DNA from: Geminocystis sp050753365
GTDB taxonomy: Bacteria; Cyanobacteriota; Cyanobacteriia; Cyanobacteriales; Cyanobacteriaceae
Assembly (NCBI RefSeq): GCF_050753365.1
Contig: NZ_JBLZFY010000066.1
Span: 1 to 22,822, forward strand
Direction of reading: 5' to 3'
DNA: 22,822 nucleotides
Part shown: positions 1-8,294 of the stretch, one piece after another
Layout: the number at the start of each line of letters is the position of its first letter
Numbering within the stretch: the first letter of the stretch is position 1
The notes under the pieces: generated by a model
Databases searched by the model: none
The model's input: the letters and a program-made list of their open reading frames with translations, nothing else
What the model was told of the DNA's origin: nothing
Translations under genes and position numbers: made by a program

Positions 1-47
1 CCCTCTCCCCCTCTCCCCCCTCTTATCTTCATCATTTTATAGTTAAA
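1..47. repeat. C/T-rich short tandem sequence at window edge
   Basis: The first 22 bases are an irregular CCCTCTCC-type tandem run directly downstream of the stop codon of the minus-strand oxidoreductase gene. It resembles the short tandem repeats elsewhere in this window (9765, 9971). It is cut by the window edge, so its full length is unknown. Confidence 0.4.
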
Positions 48-1970
48 TCAGATGCTTAATAAGCCCGAAGGATTAACCGATAACAAATCTCGTCTTTGTA
101 ATCCCTCTTGGTAGAGTATCGCATTGGCGCTAAGTAAACCACTACTAATCGCCCTTTCCATCAATCCACAGGGAAAAGGCATTTTCACCCAATCCCCTGC
201 AAACATCAAATTTTTAATATCTGTTTGGGTTTCGGGGCGCAGTTTAAAGCTATTGGGAGGATAACCTGAAAAATTCTTCTGATTGACTAATTGTTGGTGT
301 AAAATATTCGCATCTGCCAATTCTGGCACAATTTCGATTAACTCTTGTCTAAATGTCTCTAAAATTGCCTCTTGGGTAGGAAATTCTTTTTCCTTATAAC
401 AATAAGCGTGTAACTCTACGACACTGCCTCCTGTTTTTTGCGCCCATTCTTTATATTCAGTCTGGATGCGATGATAAAGGGTGATACTATCCGTTAAGCG
501 ATACCCCGACAAGGAAGCAAAATTAGAATGTTGCCAATCAAAATCTTTATCTAACCAAAAGCGCCCTACCGCAAAAGGATCGGCAAGTGCTAAACTTTCT
601 ACTTGAGTCTTAGTATTGACACAACTCTTGTCTTCTCCTTCTATTAAGTTAAATAAGTGTTTGATGCCGTTAACATCCGTTGCCATGACAAAGTAATCTG
701 CTTCTAGCTTCTCGACTTTACTATTAATCTTTCTATCGGCTACTAATTTAACTCTGTTATCTTCTCTCTCGATAACTTTATAGGTGTTAAGGTTTCGTTG
801 CGCAGGAGGGTTGACAACTTTGCCCTCTCGATCGTACACTGCTCCATGACAAGGACATACAAATTGACCATCTTTTTGTTTATTTACTGTACATCCTTGA
901 TGGGTACAAGACAAAGAAAAAGCCTTATCACTATGCTTCTCCACTGCAAATAAGGCATCTCCAGCGCCATAATAATCATACTGATTATCTTTTAATAAGG
1001 GATTCTCTTCAATCCAAAAAGGTACATTACTTATATTATTCCCCTGATAATATTCGATCGAACTTATTTTATTCCCTTCACAGTTAATCTTACTAATATT
1101 CACCTCCGTAATGATTTTACCGCCATTATGTTCGATCGTACTCGCAATGGGATCAACTAAACTTGTACCCATATCGTCCACAGTACCATTAAAAGCCAAC
1201 CCCTCTGGATTGCCAAAAAAATAGAAATGGAAAAACTGCATTAGTTCACCTGTACTAAGAACATCGGGAGCATTAAGAGAAGACTTCGCAAAGGGAAGGA
1301 AGTATAAATCAAACAAGCCTTGAGGAATACCTTTATTTGCCCAATCCGTCACGGAAATAGCATCTAAATCATAATAAGTATCAGGAATATTAAAGCTAGT
1401 AATAGCATGAAAAACTCGCCAATGGGCTGGATTAGTCAGATTTATTCCCCAATGAAGAGAATTTCTCGAAGAAATGGCTAAATCTACGATATTCCAAGGG
1501 AAAGAAGAATGACTGGGGCGAAAATTCTCAGGTTTATACTTATCTCCCTTAAACACCACCGAATAATAATCAAGGGATTGAAAATTATCTTCAATACTAA
1601 TTTCTTTGACAATGCTTTTGAGATTATAGTATTGAGGGAAAAAACCATGAAAACCATGCTCCATTTTAAAGGTATCTTCCCCCACTTGAATATCCCAACT
1701 AGCAATTTTTCCCCCCAACTGAGGCGATTTTTCTAACAGCGTCACCTCAAAACCTCTATTACTCAACTCATAAGCAGAAGCTAAACCTGCTAACCCCCCT
1801 CCAATTACTACCACTTTTTTCGGTTTAGTCAATTTGCGAGGTAAAACTAAAGTATCCCATTTATGAATCGTTGGTTGGGGTTTTACCACTCTTGAGTAAC
1901 CAAGAATACCGAGAATACCAGTCACAGTAAATAACTTGAGAAGATGACGACGGGAGATAACACTATTCAT
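48..1970 (-). CDS. FAD-dependent oxidoreductase of the carotenoid desaturase type with an inserted Rieske domain and Tat signal
   Basis: This is a 640-residue flavoprotein. The N-terminus carries a twin-arginine motif (SRRHLLK, residues 6-12) and a hydrophobic stretch to about 25, so export or membrane anchoring through Tat is likely. A Rossmann FAD motif follows (G57-x-G59-x-x-G62, acidic E80), then an LGGK motif near 85-88. The C-terminal FAD-contact segment is around 589-612 (FAGDWVKMPFPCGLMERA). Inserted at about 340-400 is a complete Rieske [2Fe-2S] motif with ligands C355, H357, C372 and H375 and the disulfide pair C360/C374. The architecture recalls the carotenoid desaturase/aromatase group (CrtU/CruE-like), which would make aromatic carotenoids, but I cannot place it firmly and give no symbol. 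It is monocistronic, with a 491-bp spacer upstream. Confidence 0.8.
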   Translation of the reverse strand: MNSVISRRHLLKLFTVTGILGILGYSRVVKPQPTIHKWDTLVLPRKLTKPKKVVVIGGGLAGLASAYELSNRGFEVTLLEKSPQLGGKIASWDIQVGEDTFKMEHGFHGFFPQYYNLKSIVKEISIEDNFQSLDYYSVVFKGDKYKPENFRPSHSSFPWNIVDLAISSRNSLHWGINLTNPAHWRVFHAITSFNIPDTYYDLDAISVTDWANKGIPQGLFDLYFLPFAKSSLNAPDVLSTGELMQFFHFYFFGNPEGLAFNGTVDDMGTSLVDPIASTIEHNGGKIITEVNISKINCEGNKISSIEYYQGNNISNVPFWIEENPLLKDNQYDYYGAGDALFAVEKHSDKAFSLSCTHQGCTVNKQKDGQFVCPCHGAVYDREGKVVNPPAQRNLNTYKVIEREDNRVKLVADRKINSKVEKLEADYFVMATDVNGIKHLFNLIEGEDKSCVNTKTQVESLALADPFAVGRFWLDKDFDWQHSNFASLSGYRLTDSITLYHRIQTEYKEWAQKTGGSVVELHAYCYKEKEFPTQEAILETFRQELIEIVPELADANILHQQLVNQKNFSGYPPNSFKLRPETQTDIKNLMFAGDWVKMPFPCGLMERAISSGLLSANAILYQEGLQRRDLLSVNPSGLLSI

Positions 1971-2255
1971 GCAATGTTTTGATAATGACAGTAAATAACT
2001 TTACATTACTTTACCAAAAATTTTCTTTTTTTACCTTGACTTTTCACAACTATTTCGTCATAATAGTCTATATATGATAATGGAAATCTGACTGTCTATA
2101 CCGAAAAATGCAAATATTCCCATTATCTAAATTTTATCAAAAAAGTCAAGAGTTGTCAACGGATTTCTTCATATTTTTTAACATCTTTTTAGTGTCTCGA
2201 CATTTCGACTACGCTCAATGCAAGTCAATGCACCGCTACGCTCGATAACCGTCAA
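1971..2255. other. Non-coding spacer, left part
   Basis: No convincing ORF is present on either strand. Besides the inverted repeat at 2076-2127 it contains a stretch at about 2192-2252 with repeated ctacgctc words (TCGACTACGCTCAATG and ACCGCTACGCTCGATA) and a CAATGCA direct repeat, a type of dispersed sequence I associate with cyanobacterial intergenic DNA. The promoter of the minus-strand gene ending at 1970 must lie here but I cannot pick a clear -35/-10 pair. Confidence 0.5.
2076..2127. promoter_or_regulatory. Inverted repeat upstream of the Rieske oxidoreductase gene
   Basis: GATAATGGAAAT (2076-2087) pairs with ATTCCCATTATC (2116-2127) at 11 of 12 positions, separated by 28 bases. It lies 106-157 bp upstream of the start codon at 1970. 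It could be a two-site operator or a cruciform; the loop is too long for a terminator. Assignment as regulatory is inference. Confidence 0.3.
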
Positions 2256-2461
2256 TTATCATTAAAAACCATAATATTTTTTGTAGAAATTGAGTTAAAT
2301 TTATTTAATGATCGCTATTAGACGTGTAATGAATTACACGTTGGGATAATGGTTTGAACTCATAACTCGCTGTGTAATAAATTCCACAGCTAATATTTGT
2401 CGTTCAATGAATTGAACTGATAAAATACAATTTTGCCTAGACTTTGAAAAAATCCTGCTTA
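2256..2461. repeat. Multi-hairpin dispersed repeat, copy 1
   Basis: This AT-rich block shares both ends with 9595-9925: on the left ATTAAAAA..ATATTTTT..TTGAGTTAAATTTATTTAA, on the right GTTCAATGAATTGAAC followed by TGATAAAAT and the ISAs1-end-like 13-mer. It contains three consecutive hairpins with a common AAT-(G/A)A-ATT centre: 2322-2341 (9-bp arms ACGTGTAAT/ATTACACGT), 2370-2391 (arms GCTGTG/CACAGC) and 2402-2417 (arms GTTCAAT/ATTGAAC). It abuts the stop codon of the glycoside hydrolase gene, so it lies in that gene's 3' untranslated region. Confidence 0.7.
2445..2457 (-). terminator. Solo ISAs1-end-like 13-mer, candidate intrinsic terminator
   Basis: TGAAAAAATCCTG matches the terminal inverted repeat of the element at 20214-21424 with one mismatch; the preceding 15 bases also resemble the left tip of that element. 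On the minus strand it begins 4 bases after the stop codon of the glycoside hydrolase gene and reads CAGGATTTTTTCA. A CTGC/GCAG stem across the stop region can form just before the T6 run, so it may act as a terminator. The match is seen; terminator function is inference. Confidence 0.45.
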
Positions 2462-5029
2462 CTATGAGGCAGACTCTAATTCAGGAAAAAATATATCTAA
2501 ATATTCCGCTAATTTAATCCATAATCTCAGGTTATTTTGATTCATTAAATCATTATTCTCTAATGCTAATTGAGGGATTAATTCTTGATGCAAAAATTCG
2601 TAATAAATCTCTTGAATTTTATCTAACCACAGGTTTAATTTGAGTTTCTTCCCTAGTTGAATTAGTTTATCTATTAATACTATATCTCTCTCTAAAGAGT
2701 TCGATCGAGCAGCTCCACTTTGTGATAGAGATTGTGATAAAATTTGCTCAAGACAAGAGGAGATTAACTTTTCTAAGGTTTTTTTACCCTTTGGTATCTC
2801 TAATTTGCATTGTAAATCATGGGCTTCTGTGGCAATGGCATCTAACTCCACTAAATAGGGTTCAAGGTTATCTAAATCGGGAGTATTATTATTAATAGCC
2901 TCAATCACTTTAATACAACGATAGGAAATAGCAACTTCGGCGGCTACCTGCAACTCTTGGGGAATCGGCACTTCATCCCGTTGAAAAGCTAGTAAAATAC
3001 TATAATTGTCTCGATATACTTGAGTATAAAGCTGATCAAGGCGTTTTTTCGTTGTCACTGTCAATTTTTCCATAATAGCCAGTCTTTCTTCTGCAAATAA
3101 ATATTTCAAATCAAAGGATTTATTACCGAAGCGCTTACTCATGGCTAAAATTAATTCTACGACACTGGCTTGTTTAAAGATGGTAAATAACTCTTCTTTC
3201 ATCTCCGAATAAGCCAAGCGACTATTTAAGGGTTGGATACAGCAGTGAAAATCCCAACCCCCTAAATGCAACACCGCAAACATAAAATGTCCACTTTCCC
3301 ATGTTATACCCGAAGTAAACTTCACTTGTCCCACCGCAAGGGTTAACCCTCCGATTTGTCGCTTTTGAAAATCGAGTTTTTGGGCATGATAACAGTAGAT
3401 ATTTTGTTCGTCTTGATAGTCATTATATAAGGAACTCAGAGCATAATGGGCGGTTACTTGTTCTAAATTTACTTGAGAGGGAATGACTGATTGACGATAG
3501 ACTCCTTCTCCGTTAATATATCCTTTAACGTTACTGGGTGCATGGGATAATCGATCGATAAACTCTTTTTCTAATTGTACTCCTGCTACTTCTCCAGCTA
3601 ATTCTAAGGCATGGGAAGCATAACGCAATATTTGTGTACCTTCAGGGCGAGATATTTCTTCAAAAAACCATCCGCAACTGGTAAACATTAACAGAGAGTG
3701 TCGTTGCATTTCTAGTAATCGTAACGCATCAATTTGTTCATTGGGGGAAAGTTGATGACTGCTATGACGATGTAAAAATTTTTCTACGGTGTCGGGATTT
3801 CGATCTAAAATGACTTCAATATATTCATCCCTTGCTAACCAGATATTTTTAAAGTATTTATAGCCAAAATCTTTATAGACTTTCGTTAATTCGTCTCGCA
3901 ACCAATTTAAAGACTCCCGTAAGGGTTTACGCCATTTTTGATGATATTCTCCTCCTCCTCCACATCCGCAGTCGTCTTTCCATCTCTCAACACCGTGATA
4001 ACAACTCCAAGCGGTGGCAGGTTTTAGTTGTACTTCCCATTCGGGGGTAACAATACTAAGATAATGGGCAAAGTTAGTGACTGTCCAGCCTTTTTGGGGA
4101 AATTCCTTTGTGAAGGCATAAGCTAGACATTTTTCGGTATCTTTTTTATGATGTCCAAAGGTTTCTCCATCGGTGGCAACGGAGATAATTTGAGATTTGC
4201 GGTTGTCTCCTCTGACGGCAAGGTTAAGACGGGAGTAAAAGTGATGACTGCTTAATAACACATCTCCGAAGCCCATATCGCCCGAAATGGGTCCATCATA
4301 GAAGAAAATATCAATATAACCACCATTGTCAACGTAGCATCGATAGGGGCGTGTGGAGTCAATTTGCCCTCCTCCTACTTCTAACCATTCTTCATTATCT
4401 CCTATGGGGCGACATCTTTTAGCCTGAGAGGGCGCGAGGATAATAAATTTAATGCCTTCTGCGATTAATACTTCTAAGGTGTCATAATCAACGGCGGTTT
4501 CTGCTAACCACATTCCTTCGGGTTGTCTGCCGAAACGATGATAAAAGTCGGCTTTTCCCCATCTAATTTGAGTGTATTTGTCTCTTTCGTTGGCGAGGGG
4601 CATGATAATATGATTATACACTTGGGCGATGGCGTTACCATGACCGTTTAAGCGTTGACAACTAGCTCGATCGGCTTCTATAATTTTCTCATAGACTTCT
4701 CGATCGAACTTTTCTAACCATGACATGAGGGTAGCGCCAATATTAAAACTCATGTATTCATAGTTATTGACAATACCAACAATATCACCATCGTTGTTAA
4801 AAATACGGGCAAAAGCATTGTTGCGATAACATTCATAAAAAATTCTCTCATTCCAATCGTGGAAAGGGTGGGCGCTTGGTTGTCTTTCGATAATATTGAG
4901 GTAGGGGTTTTCTCTGGGAGGTTGATAAAAGTGTCCATGTACGGTAACGTAAATACCTTTGGCTTCTTGTAGGGGATTCTCGTGGATAGTTTGAGTCAGG
5001 TTAGAAGGGGTAGTAATTGTCATGGTCAT
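2462..5029 (-). CDS. Glycoside hydrolase family 57 protein with C-terminal DUF3536
   Basis: This 855-residue cytoplasmic protein belongs to the GH57 group, retaining enzymes acting on alpha-glucans (amylase, 4-alpha-glucanotransferase or branching activities). Conserved region 1 is HGHFYQPPR (31-39). The nucleophile motif is WLAET with E177, and the acid/base region is VATDGETFGHH with D287. A Cys/Gly-rich motif (DCGCGGGGEYHQKW, about 354-367) and the following half are typical of the long GH57-DUF3536 proteins common in cyanobacteria. A role in glycogen metabolism is plausible, but the substrate cannot be read from sequence. Start: the first ATG gives MTMTI; a second ATG two codons on is also possible. 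It lies 194 bp downstream of the HerA-like gene on the same strand, so probably has its own promoter. Confidence 0.88.
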   Translation of the reverse strand: MTMTITTPSNLTQTIHENPLQEAKGIYVTVHGHFYQPPRENPYLNIIERQPSAHPFHDWNERIFYECYRNNAFARIFNNDGDIVGIVNNYEYMSFNIGATLMSWLEKFDREVYEKIIEADRASCQRLNGHGNAIAQVYNHIIMPLANERDKYTQIRWGKADFYHRFGRQPEGMWLAETAVDYDTLEVLIAEGIKFIILAPSQAKRCRPIGDNEEWLEVGGGQIDSTRPYRCYVDNGGYIDIFFYDGPISGDMGFGDVLLSSHHFYSRLNLAVRGDNRKSQIISVATDGETFGHHKKDTEKCLAYAFTKEFPQKGWTVTNFAHYLSIVTPEWEVQLKPATAWSCYHGVERWKDDCGCGGGGEYHQKWRKPLRESLNWLRDELTKVYKDFGYKYFKNIWLARDEYIEVILDRNPDTVEKFLHRHSSHQLSPNEQIDALRLLEMQRHSLLMFTSCGWFFEEISRPEGTQILRYASHALELAGEVAGVQLEKEFIDRLSHAPSNVKGYINGEGVYRQSVIPSQVNLEQVTAHYALSSLYNDYQDEQNIYCYHAQKLDFQKRQIGGLTLAVGQVKFTSGITWESGHFMFAVLHLGGWDFHCCIQPLNSRLAYSEMKEELFTIFKQASVVELILAMSKRFGNKSFDLKYLFAEERLAIMEKLTVTTKKRLDQLYTQVYRDNYSILLAFQRDEVPIPQELQVAAEVAISYRCIKVIEAINNNTPDLDNLEPYLVELDAIATEAHDLQCKLEIPKGKKTLEKLISSCLEQILSQSLSQSGAARSNSLERDIVLIDKLIQLGKKLKLNLWLDKIQEIYYEFLHQELIPQLALENNDLMNQNNLRLWIKLAEYLDIFFPELESAS

Positions 5030-5155
5030 AAATAGATACTTTTCTTCTATTTAACCTCAAATTTCGATCGACCATAGATTTTTTTTGAGACTTTGTTAAT
5101 CCTGATTAATTTCGATGACATTTTATAAGCTAAAACCCATTTAAGTTGCATTAAG

Positions 5156-5187
5156 TCCACTTGTCCACTTATCCGCTTATCCACCTG
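5156..5187. repeat. Four imperfect tandem octamers
   Basis: TCCACTTG, TCCACTTA, TCCGCTTA and TCCACCTG lie head to tail, each differing from the consensus TCCACTTR at no more than two positions. The array is in the 194-bp spacer downstream of the HerA-like gene and 127-158 bp upstream of the GH57 start. It could be slippage-generated or a cluster of protein-binding half sites. Confidence 0.6.
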
Positions 5188-5223
5188 TCTAGTTTTCATC
5201 ATTTTCTTTATGGTTCACTGAGG

Positions 5224-6921
5224 TTAAAATAAGTCTGCAAGATTGTTTTCGGCGATCGAAAATACCTCCTCATCGCTCTTGTTTTGCCAATCTTCATCGC
5301 CAATTTCCTTATAAAAATCAGTATCATAAGGTCGAGTGCGAACCACTACAGGCATAGGTACAGCATGACCTAATACTAAAGCCTGTTGTTTAGAGTCCAG
5401 TTTAGCTAATACTGATCGTAATCCACTAGCACCAGAAACTCCTGTAAATATAGCGTCTATGTCTTTTTCATCGTTGAGCAGACAAGTAATTCTTGTACCG
5501 ACTTGAGACATCACTTCGTTATCTATGCCTGATGGTCTTTGATCTACAATCAAAAGAGTTACAAAATATTTGCGCATTTCCCGTGCGATCGTACCAAAGA
5601 TAGTTTGATTAACAATTTTAGAATCGAGAAAACGATGAGCTTCTTCTATGGTAATCACTAATTGGCGAGGTCGATCGAGAATATTTTGAGTTTGCAAAAA
5701 TGTTTCAGCTTTTTTCACATAGGCACTATGGATACGGCGAGTAATCATATTCGTCACCAACATATAAGAAAGCATATTTCCTTGAGAGCCAAATTCAACT
5801 ACAACGTGCTTTCCACCATCCAGAAGATCGAGAATTTCCTTAATATAGTTATGAGGACAAGCCGATCGCATATACTTAAGACTCTCAAGACGTTTCAATT
5901 TTCTTTGTAGTGCCATAATTGAACCTTGATGTCCTTGTTTTTCATTACAAAACATCTGGATTTCCTCGTTAGTCATGTTTAAAAGTTGATAAATCCAGTC
6001 TCTACCGTATTCAGAAGCCAAAACATTGGCATTATCCAAACTCGCTTCCGATAAATTCAATTCTCTAGCAATCAACCTTAAATCTTCAATCTCGATTTGA
6101 TCATAACTTAAATATAACTCGTGGGCATGGGGTACACCTCGCCGATTAGTGGATTCCGCATCAAGGGTATAAATTTCCACTCGCTTATGAAAAAGCTGTT
6201 TTAATCCCTTTACCATACTAAACTGTTTTCCCTCACTTACGGCTGACCAACCATACTCCGAGTGCATATCAAACATAAGGTTAACGGCGGCTTCTTTGCG
6301 AATAATGCCCGAAATCAACAACCGTGTTAAAAATGATTTTCCTGTACCAGATTTGCCAAAAATACCGTTACTACGTTCTACAAAACGCCCTAAATCCATG
6401 CAGACAGGCACTTCCATATCTAAAGGTTGTCCGATGGCAAAATTACACTTATGAGGATCATTTTCCCACCCAAAAACCGATCGAAAATCCTTTTCTGTGG
6501 ACTCATAAACCTGACTAAAGTGGCTAGGAATGGTTTTAACGGGTAATAGTTGTAATTCTGTTTCTATACCATTGAGGGAAGGAATATTGTCAAAATTATT
6601 AACATATTTTTCGTCATTTGTCAAGGTTAACATTAACATCGGTGCAATTTCGATCGTGCCGTAGGTGTCGCTACCTGCTAAAATATCTAACCAGAAACTG
6701 TCACTAGGATCGGGAGGATGAGTAAAAATACGAGGGTTAGAAGTACCTAACGACACATCCGTTAAAAGACAGAAAAAGCGGGATCTCGTGCCTTGTACTA
6801 CCAAAAATTTCCCCACTCTCATATCTTCTACAGAAATGTCTGAGTGTAATCTTACCTCTAAACCTTCGCTTAAAGAGCCTTGAATTACTGATCCTAGAGC
6901 TTGTGGTTGATTAGATTTCAT
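5224..6921 (-). CDS. HerA-like (DUF87) hexameric ATPase
   Basis: This 565-residue P-loop ATPase is of the HerA/FtsK-like translocase type. The N-terminal about 130 residues form a beta-rich region consistent with a HAS-barrel. Walker A is GKSGTGKS (189-196), Walker B is LVITIEEAH (421-429), and a sensor-like LLIVDQRPSGI segment lies at 456-466. HerA family proteins form hexameric rings that pump DNA, often with the NurA nuclease in end resection. No NurA, Mre11 or Rad50 gene is next to it, so it is a stand-alone copy as far as this window shows. The upstream neighbour is a 312-bp non-coding spacer. Start ATG is at 6921; no strong Shine-Dalgarno is visible. Confidence 0.85.
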   Translation of the reverse strand: MKSNQPQALGSVIQGSLSEGLEVRLHSDISVEDMRVGKFLVVQGTRSRFFCLLTDVSLGTSNPRIFTHPPDPSDSFWLDILAGSDTYGTIEIAPMLMLTLTNDEKYVNNFDNIPSLNGIETELQLLPVKTIPSHFSQVYESTEKDFRSVFGWENDPHKCNFAIGQPLDMEVPVCMDLGRFVERSNGIFGKSGTGKSFLTRLLISGIIRKEAAVNLMFDMHSEYGWSAVSEGKQFSMVKGLKQLFHKRVEIYTLDAESTNRRGVPHAHELYLSYDQIEIEDLRLIARELNLSEASLDNANVLASEYGRDWIYQLLNMTNEEIQMFCNEKQGHQGSIMALQRKLKRLESLKYMRSACPHNYIKEILDLLDGGKHVVVEFGSQGNMLSYMLVTNMITRRIHSAYVKKAETFLQTQNILDRPRQLVITIEEAHRFLDSKIVNQTIFGTIAREMRKYFVTLLIVDQRPSGIDNEVMSQVGTRITCLLNDEKDIDAIFTGVSGASGLRSVLAKLDSKQQALVLGHAVPMPVVVRTRPYDTDFYKEIGDEDWQNKSDEEVFSIAENNLADLF

Positions 6922-7204
6922 GCTGTTCGATCGATAACAATAGATCTCTCCAAAATATAATAAAAAGAAACATTTTTTCCATAATATAATATTTTTATCC
7001 TTATTTAATTTGGCTCTCTTACTTTGAGTATGATAAATTATGTCGAAAAAAAGGTGTCAGGTATTAGGTTAAATTAAAACTGTAAATTTATAATATTTGC
7101 ATTTTAAAAATCCTAACCCTATTATATAACAACACTTTTAACGATTATTTATTACTAAAATATCATAACTACTGTAGAAGAGCCATACTATTTTACCCTG
7201 ACGT
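6922..7204. other. AT-rich non-coding spacer
   Basis: No gene was found. The stretch carries a CGATCG near the HerA-like start and long A/T runs. The promoter for the HerA-like gene (minus strand) is presumably here, but no pair of hexamers stands out. Confidence 0.5.
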
Positions 7205-7217
7205 TGAAAAAACCCTG
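7205..7217 (-). terminator. Solo ISAs1-end-like 13-mer, candidate intrinsic terminator
   Basis: TGAAAAAACCCTG is identical to the terminal inverted repeat of the ISAs1 element at 20214-21424. The preceding bases (ATTTTACCCTGACGT) match the left tip of that element with about three differences. On the minus strand it starts 17 bases after the stop of the 327-aa gene; the transcript reads a C-run, a short CCCT/AGGG stem and then T6, which fits an intrinsic terminator. Confidence 0.5.
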
Positions 7218-7233
7218 AAACAAAAGGGGGGAA

Positions 7234-8217
7234 TTAGTTATATATTTTGAGAAAATCTTGATATTTAAAATAAATTGATTCTCCGGGTATAGACTCTAAA
7301 AATTGGGGAGTAACTTTATATTTATGACTAGGATATTCTTCCCTGATTTCGATAATGGTTTCGTAATGCTTATACCATTTTTGAATATTCTCTATCAGTT
7401 GTTGAAAACGATAAATAATATTTTCATAACGATAGGATAAGGCAATATATTGGATGATTTTAGCATAGGTAATAACCAAGTCTTCTTGATGAGAAATGCC
7501 TATTAATTGTCCTAATTTATCCAGTTCATCATAATTAACTTTGACGGCTAAAACAAAGGCTTTTAAGTTATTTAATTCTTGTTTTTTTACTTGTTTGAGA
7601 ATATCATTAACAACGCTAAAAATGGCATAATCTTGGATATTATATTTCTTTAATAAAAGTAATAGATTGAGTCCAGATTCTTCTTCAGTAATAGCTTCTA
7701 AGGCTATTTTATACATTGATAAGGCTTTTTGAGTAGGCTCATTGACGATAACTTTTAATAATTGTTCTATTTCATTAACAACTAATTTACGAAAAAGAAT
7801 TGGATCATAATTGATATTTAATTGCTCTTCTACGAAATTATATAATTGTACTTGACTTTGTCCGTGAAAATCTAATTCTATTCTACGAATTATGCGAAAA
7901 TGATTAATATTTTTGATAGCAAAACTAAAGACTTTGACAAATTTGTGCAATCCTTTATAGTCATCTAAGTTATTTTCTAATTTATTTTTGATGTTAAGAT
8001 AAAACAAAAATTCATCATTATATTGACCATTATCTAACATTTTTAAAGTAGGTACAATATTTTCTAGCATTTCCCATTCTGTCTCATGGAGAGATAACGC
8101 TAATTCAGGTAATGGTTGAGGATTTAATGCGCCTACTATTCTCTCTATCAAACTCACACTACCGATTAACGGACGATTCCACCAAGATTTATTGGAAGTA
8201 CTAGAATTATGTGACAT
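7234..8217 (-). CDS. Conserved-type hypothetical protein, 327 aa, all-alpha
   Basis: I do not recognise this protein. It begins with a polar Ser/Asn-rich tail and a WWNRPLIGSVSLIERIVGALNPQPLPEL segment (about 12-39), then becomes a long, mostly helical sequence rich in Leu, Ile, Lys, Glu and Tyr without cysteine clusters, transmembrane helices or nucleotide-binding motifs. The Trp/Pro-rich N-terminal segment looks like a conserved anchor or binding region. It is preceded by a 77-bp gap to the histidine phosphatase stop and followed by a candidate terminator. It contains no CGATCG, unlike most genes here, though at this length that is weak evidence of transfer. Its length, compact frame and position support a real gene. 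Confidence 0.75.
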   Translation of the reverse strand: MSHNSSTSNKSWWNRPLIGSVSLIERIVGALNPQPLPELALSLHETEWEMLENIVPTLKMLDNGQYNDEFLFYLNIKNKLENNLDDYKGLHKFVKVFSFAIKNINHFRIIRRIELDFHGQSQVQLYNFVEEQLNINYDPILFRKLVVNEIEQLLKVIVNEPTQKALSMYKIALEAITEEESGLNLLLLLKKYNIQDYAIFSVVNDILKQVKKQELNNLKAFVLAVKVNYDELDKLGQLIGISHQEDLVITYAKIIQYIALSYRYENIIYRFQQLIENIQKWYKHYETIIEIREEYPSHKYKVTPQFLESIPGESIYFKYQDFLKIYN

Positions 8218-8294
8218 GGTTAGGTTACGATCGATTCATTCTGAGTTCATCTGATGAAGATTATAACTTAATATTGATCTAGGTATATAAGTGT

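Noticed and set aside
2322..2417. Hairpin series as a CRISPR array
   Set aside because: The three palindromes have different sequences and irregular spacing; there are no identical repeats with unique spacers and no cas genes.
5000..5029. N-terminus MTMTITTPSN resembles the LacZ-alpha start and could suggest vector contamination
   Set aside because: The nucleotide sequence is AT-rich host-like DNA and the frame continues directly into a conserved GH57 protein, so the likeness is coincidence.
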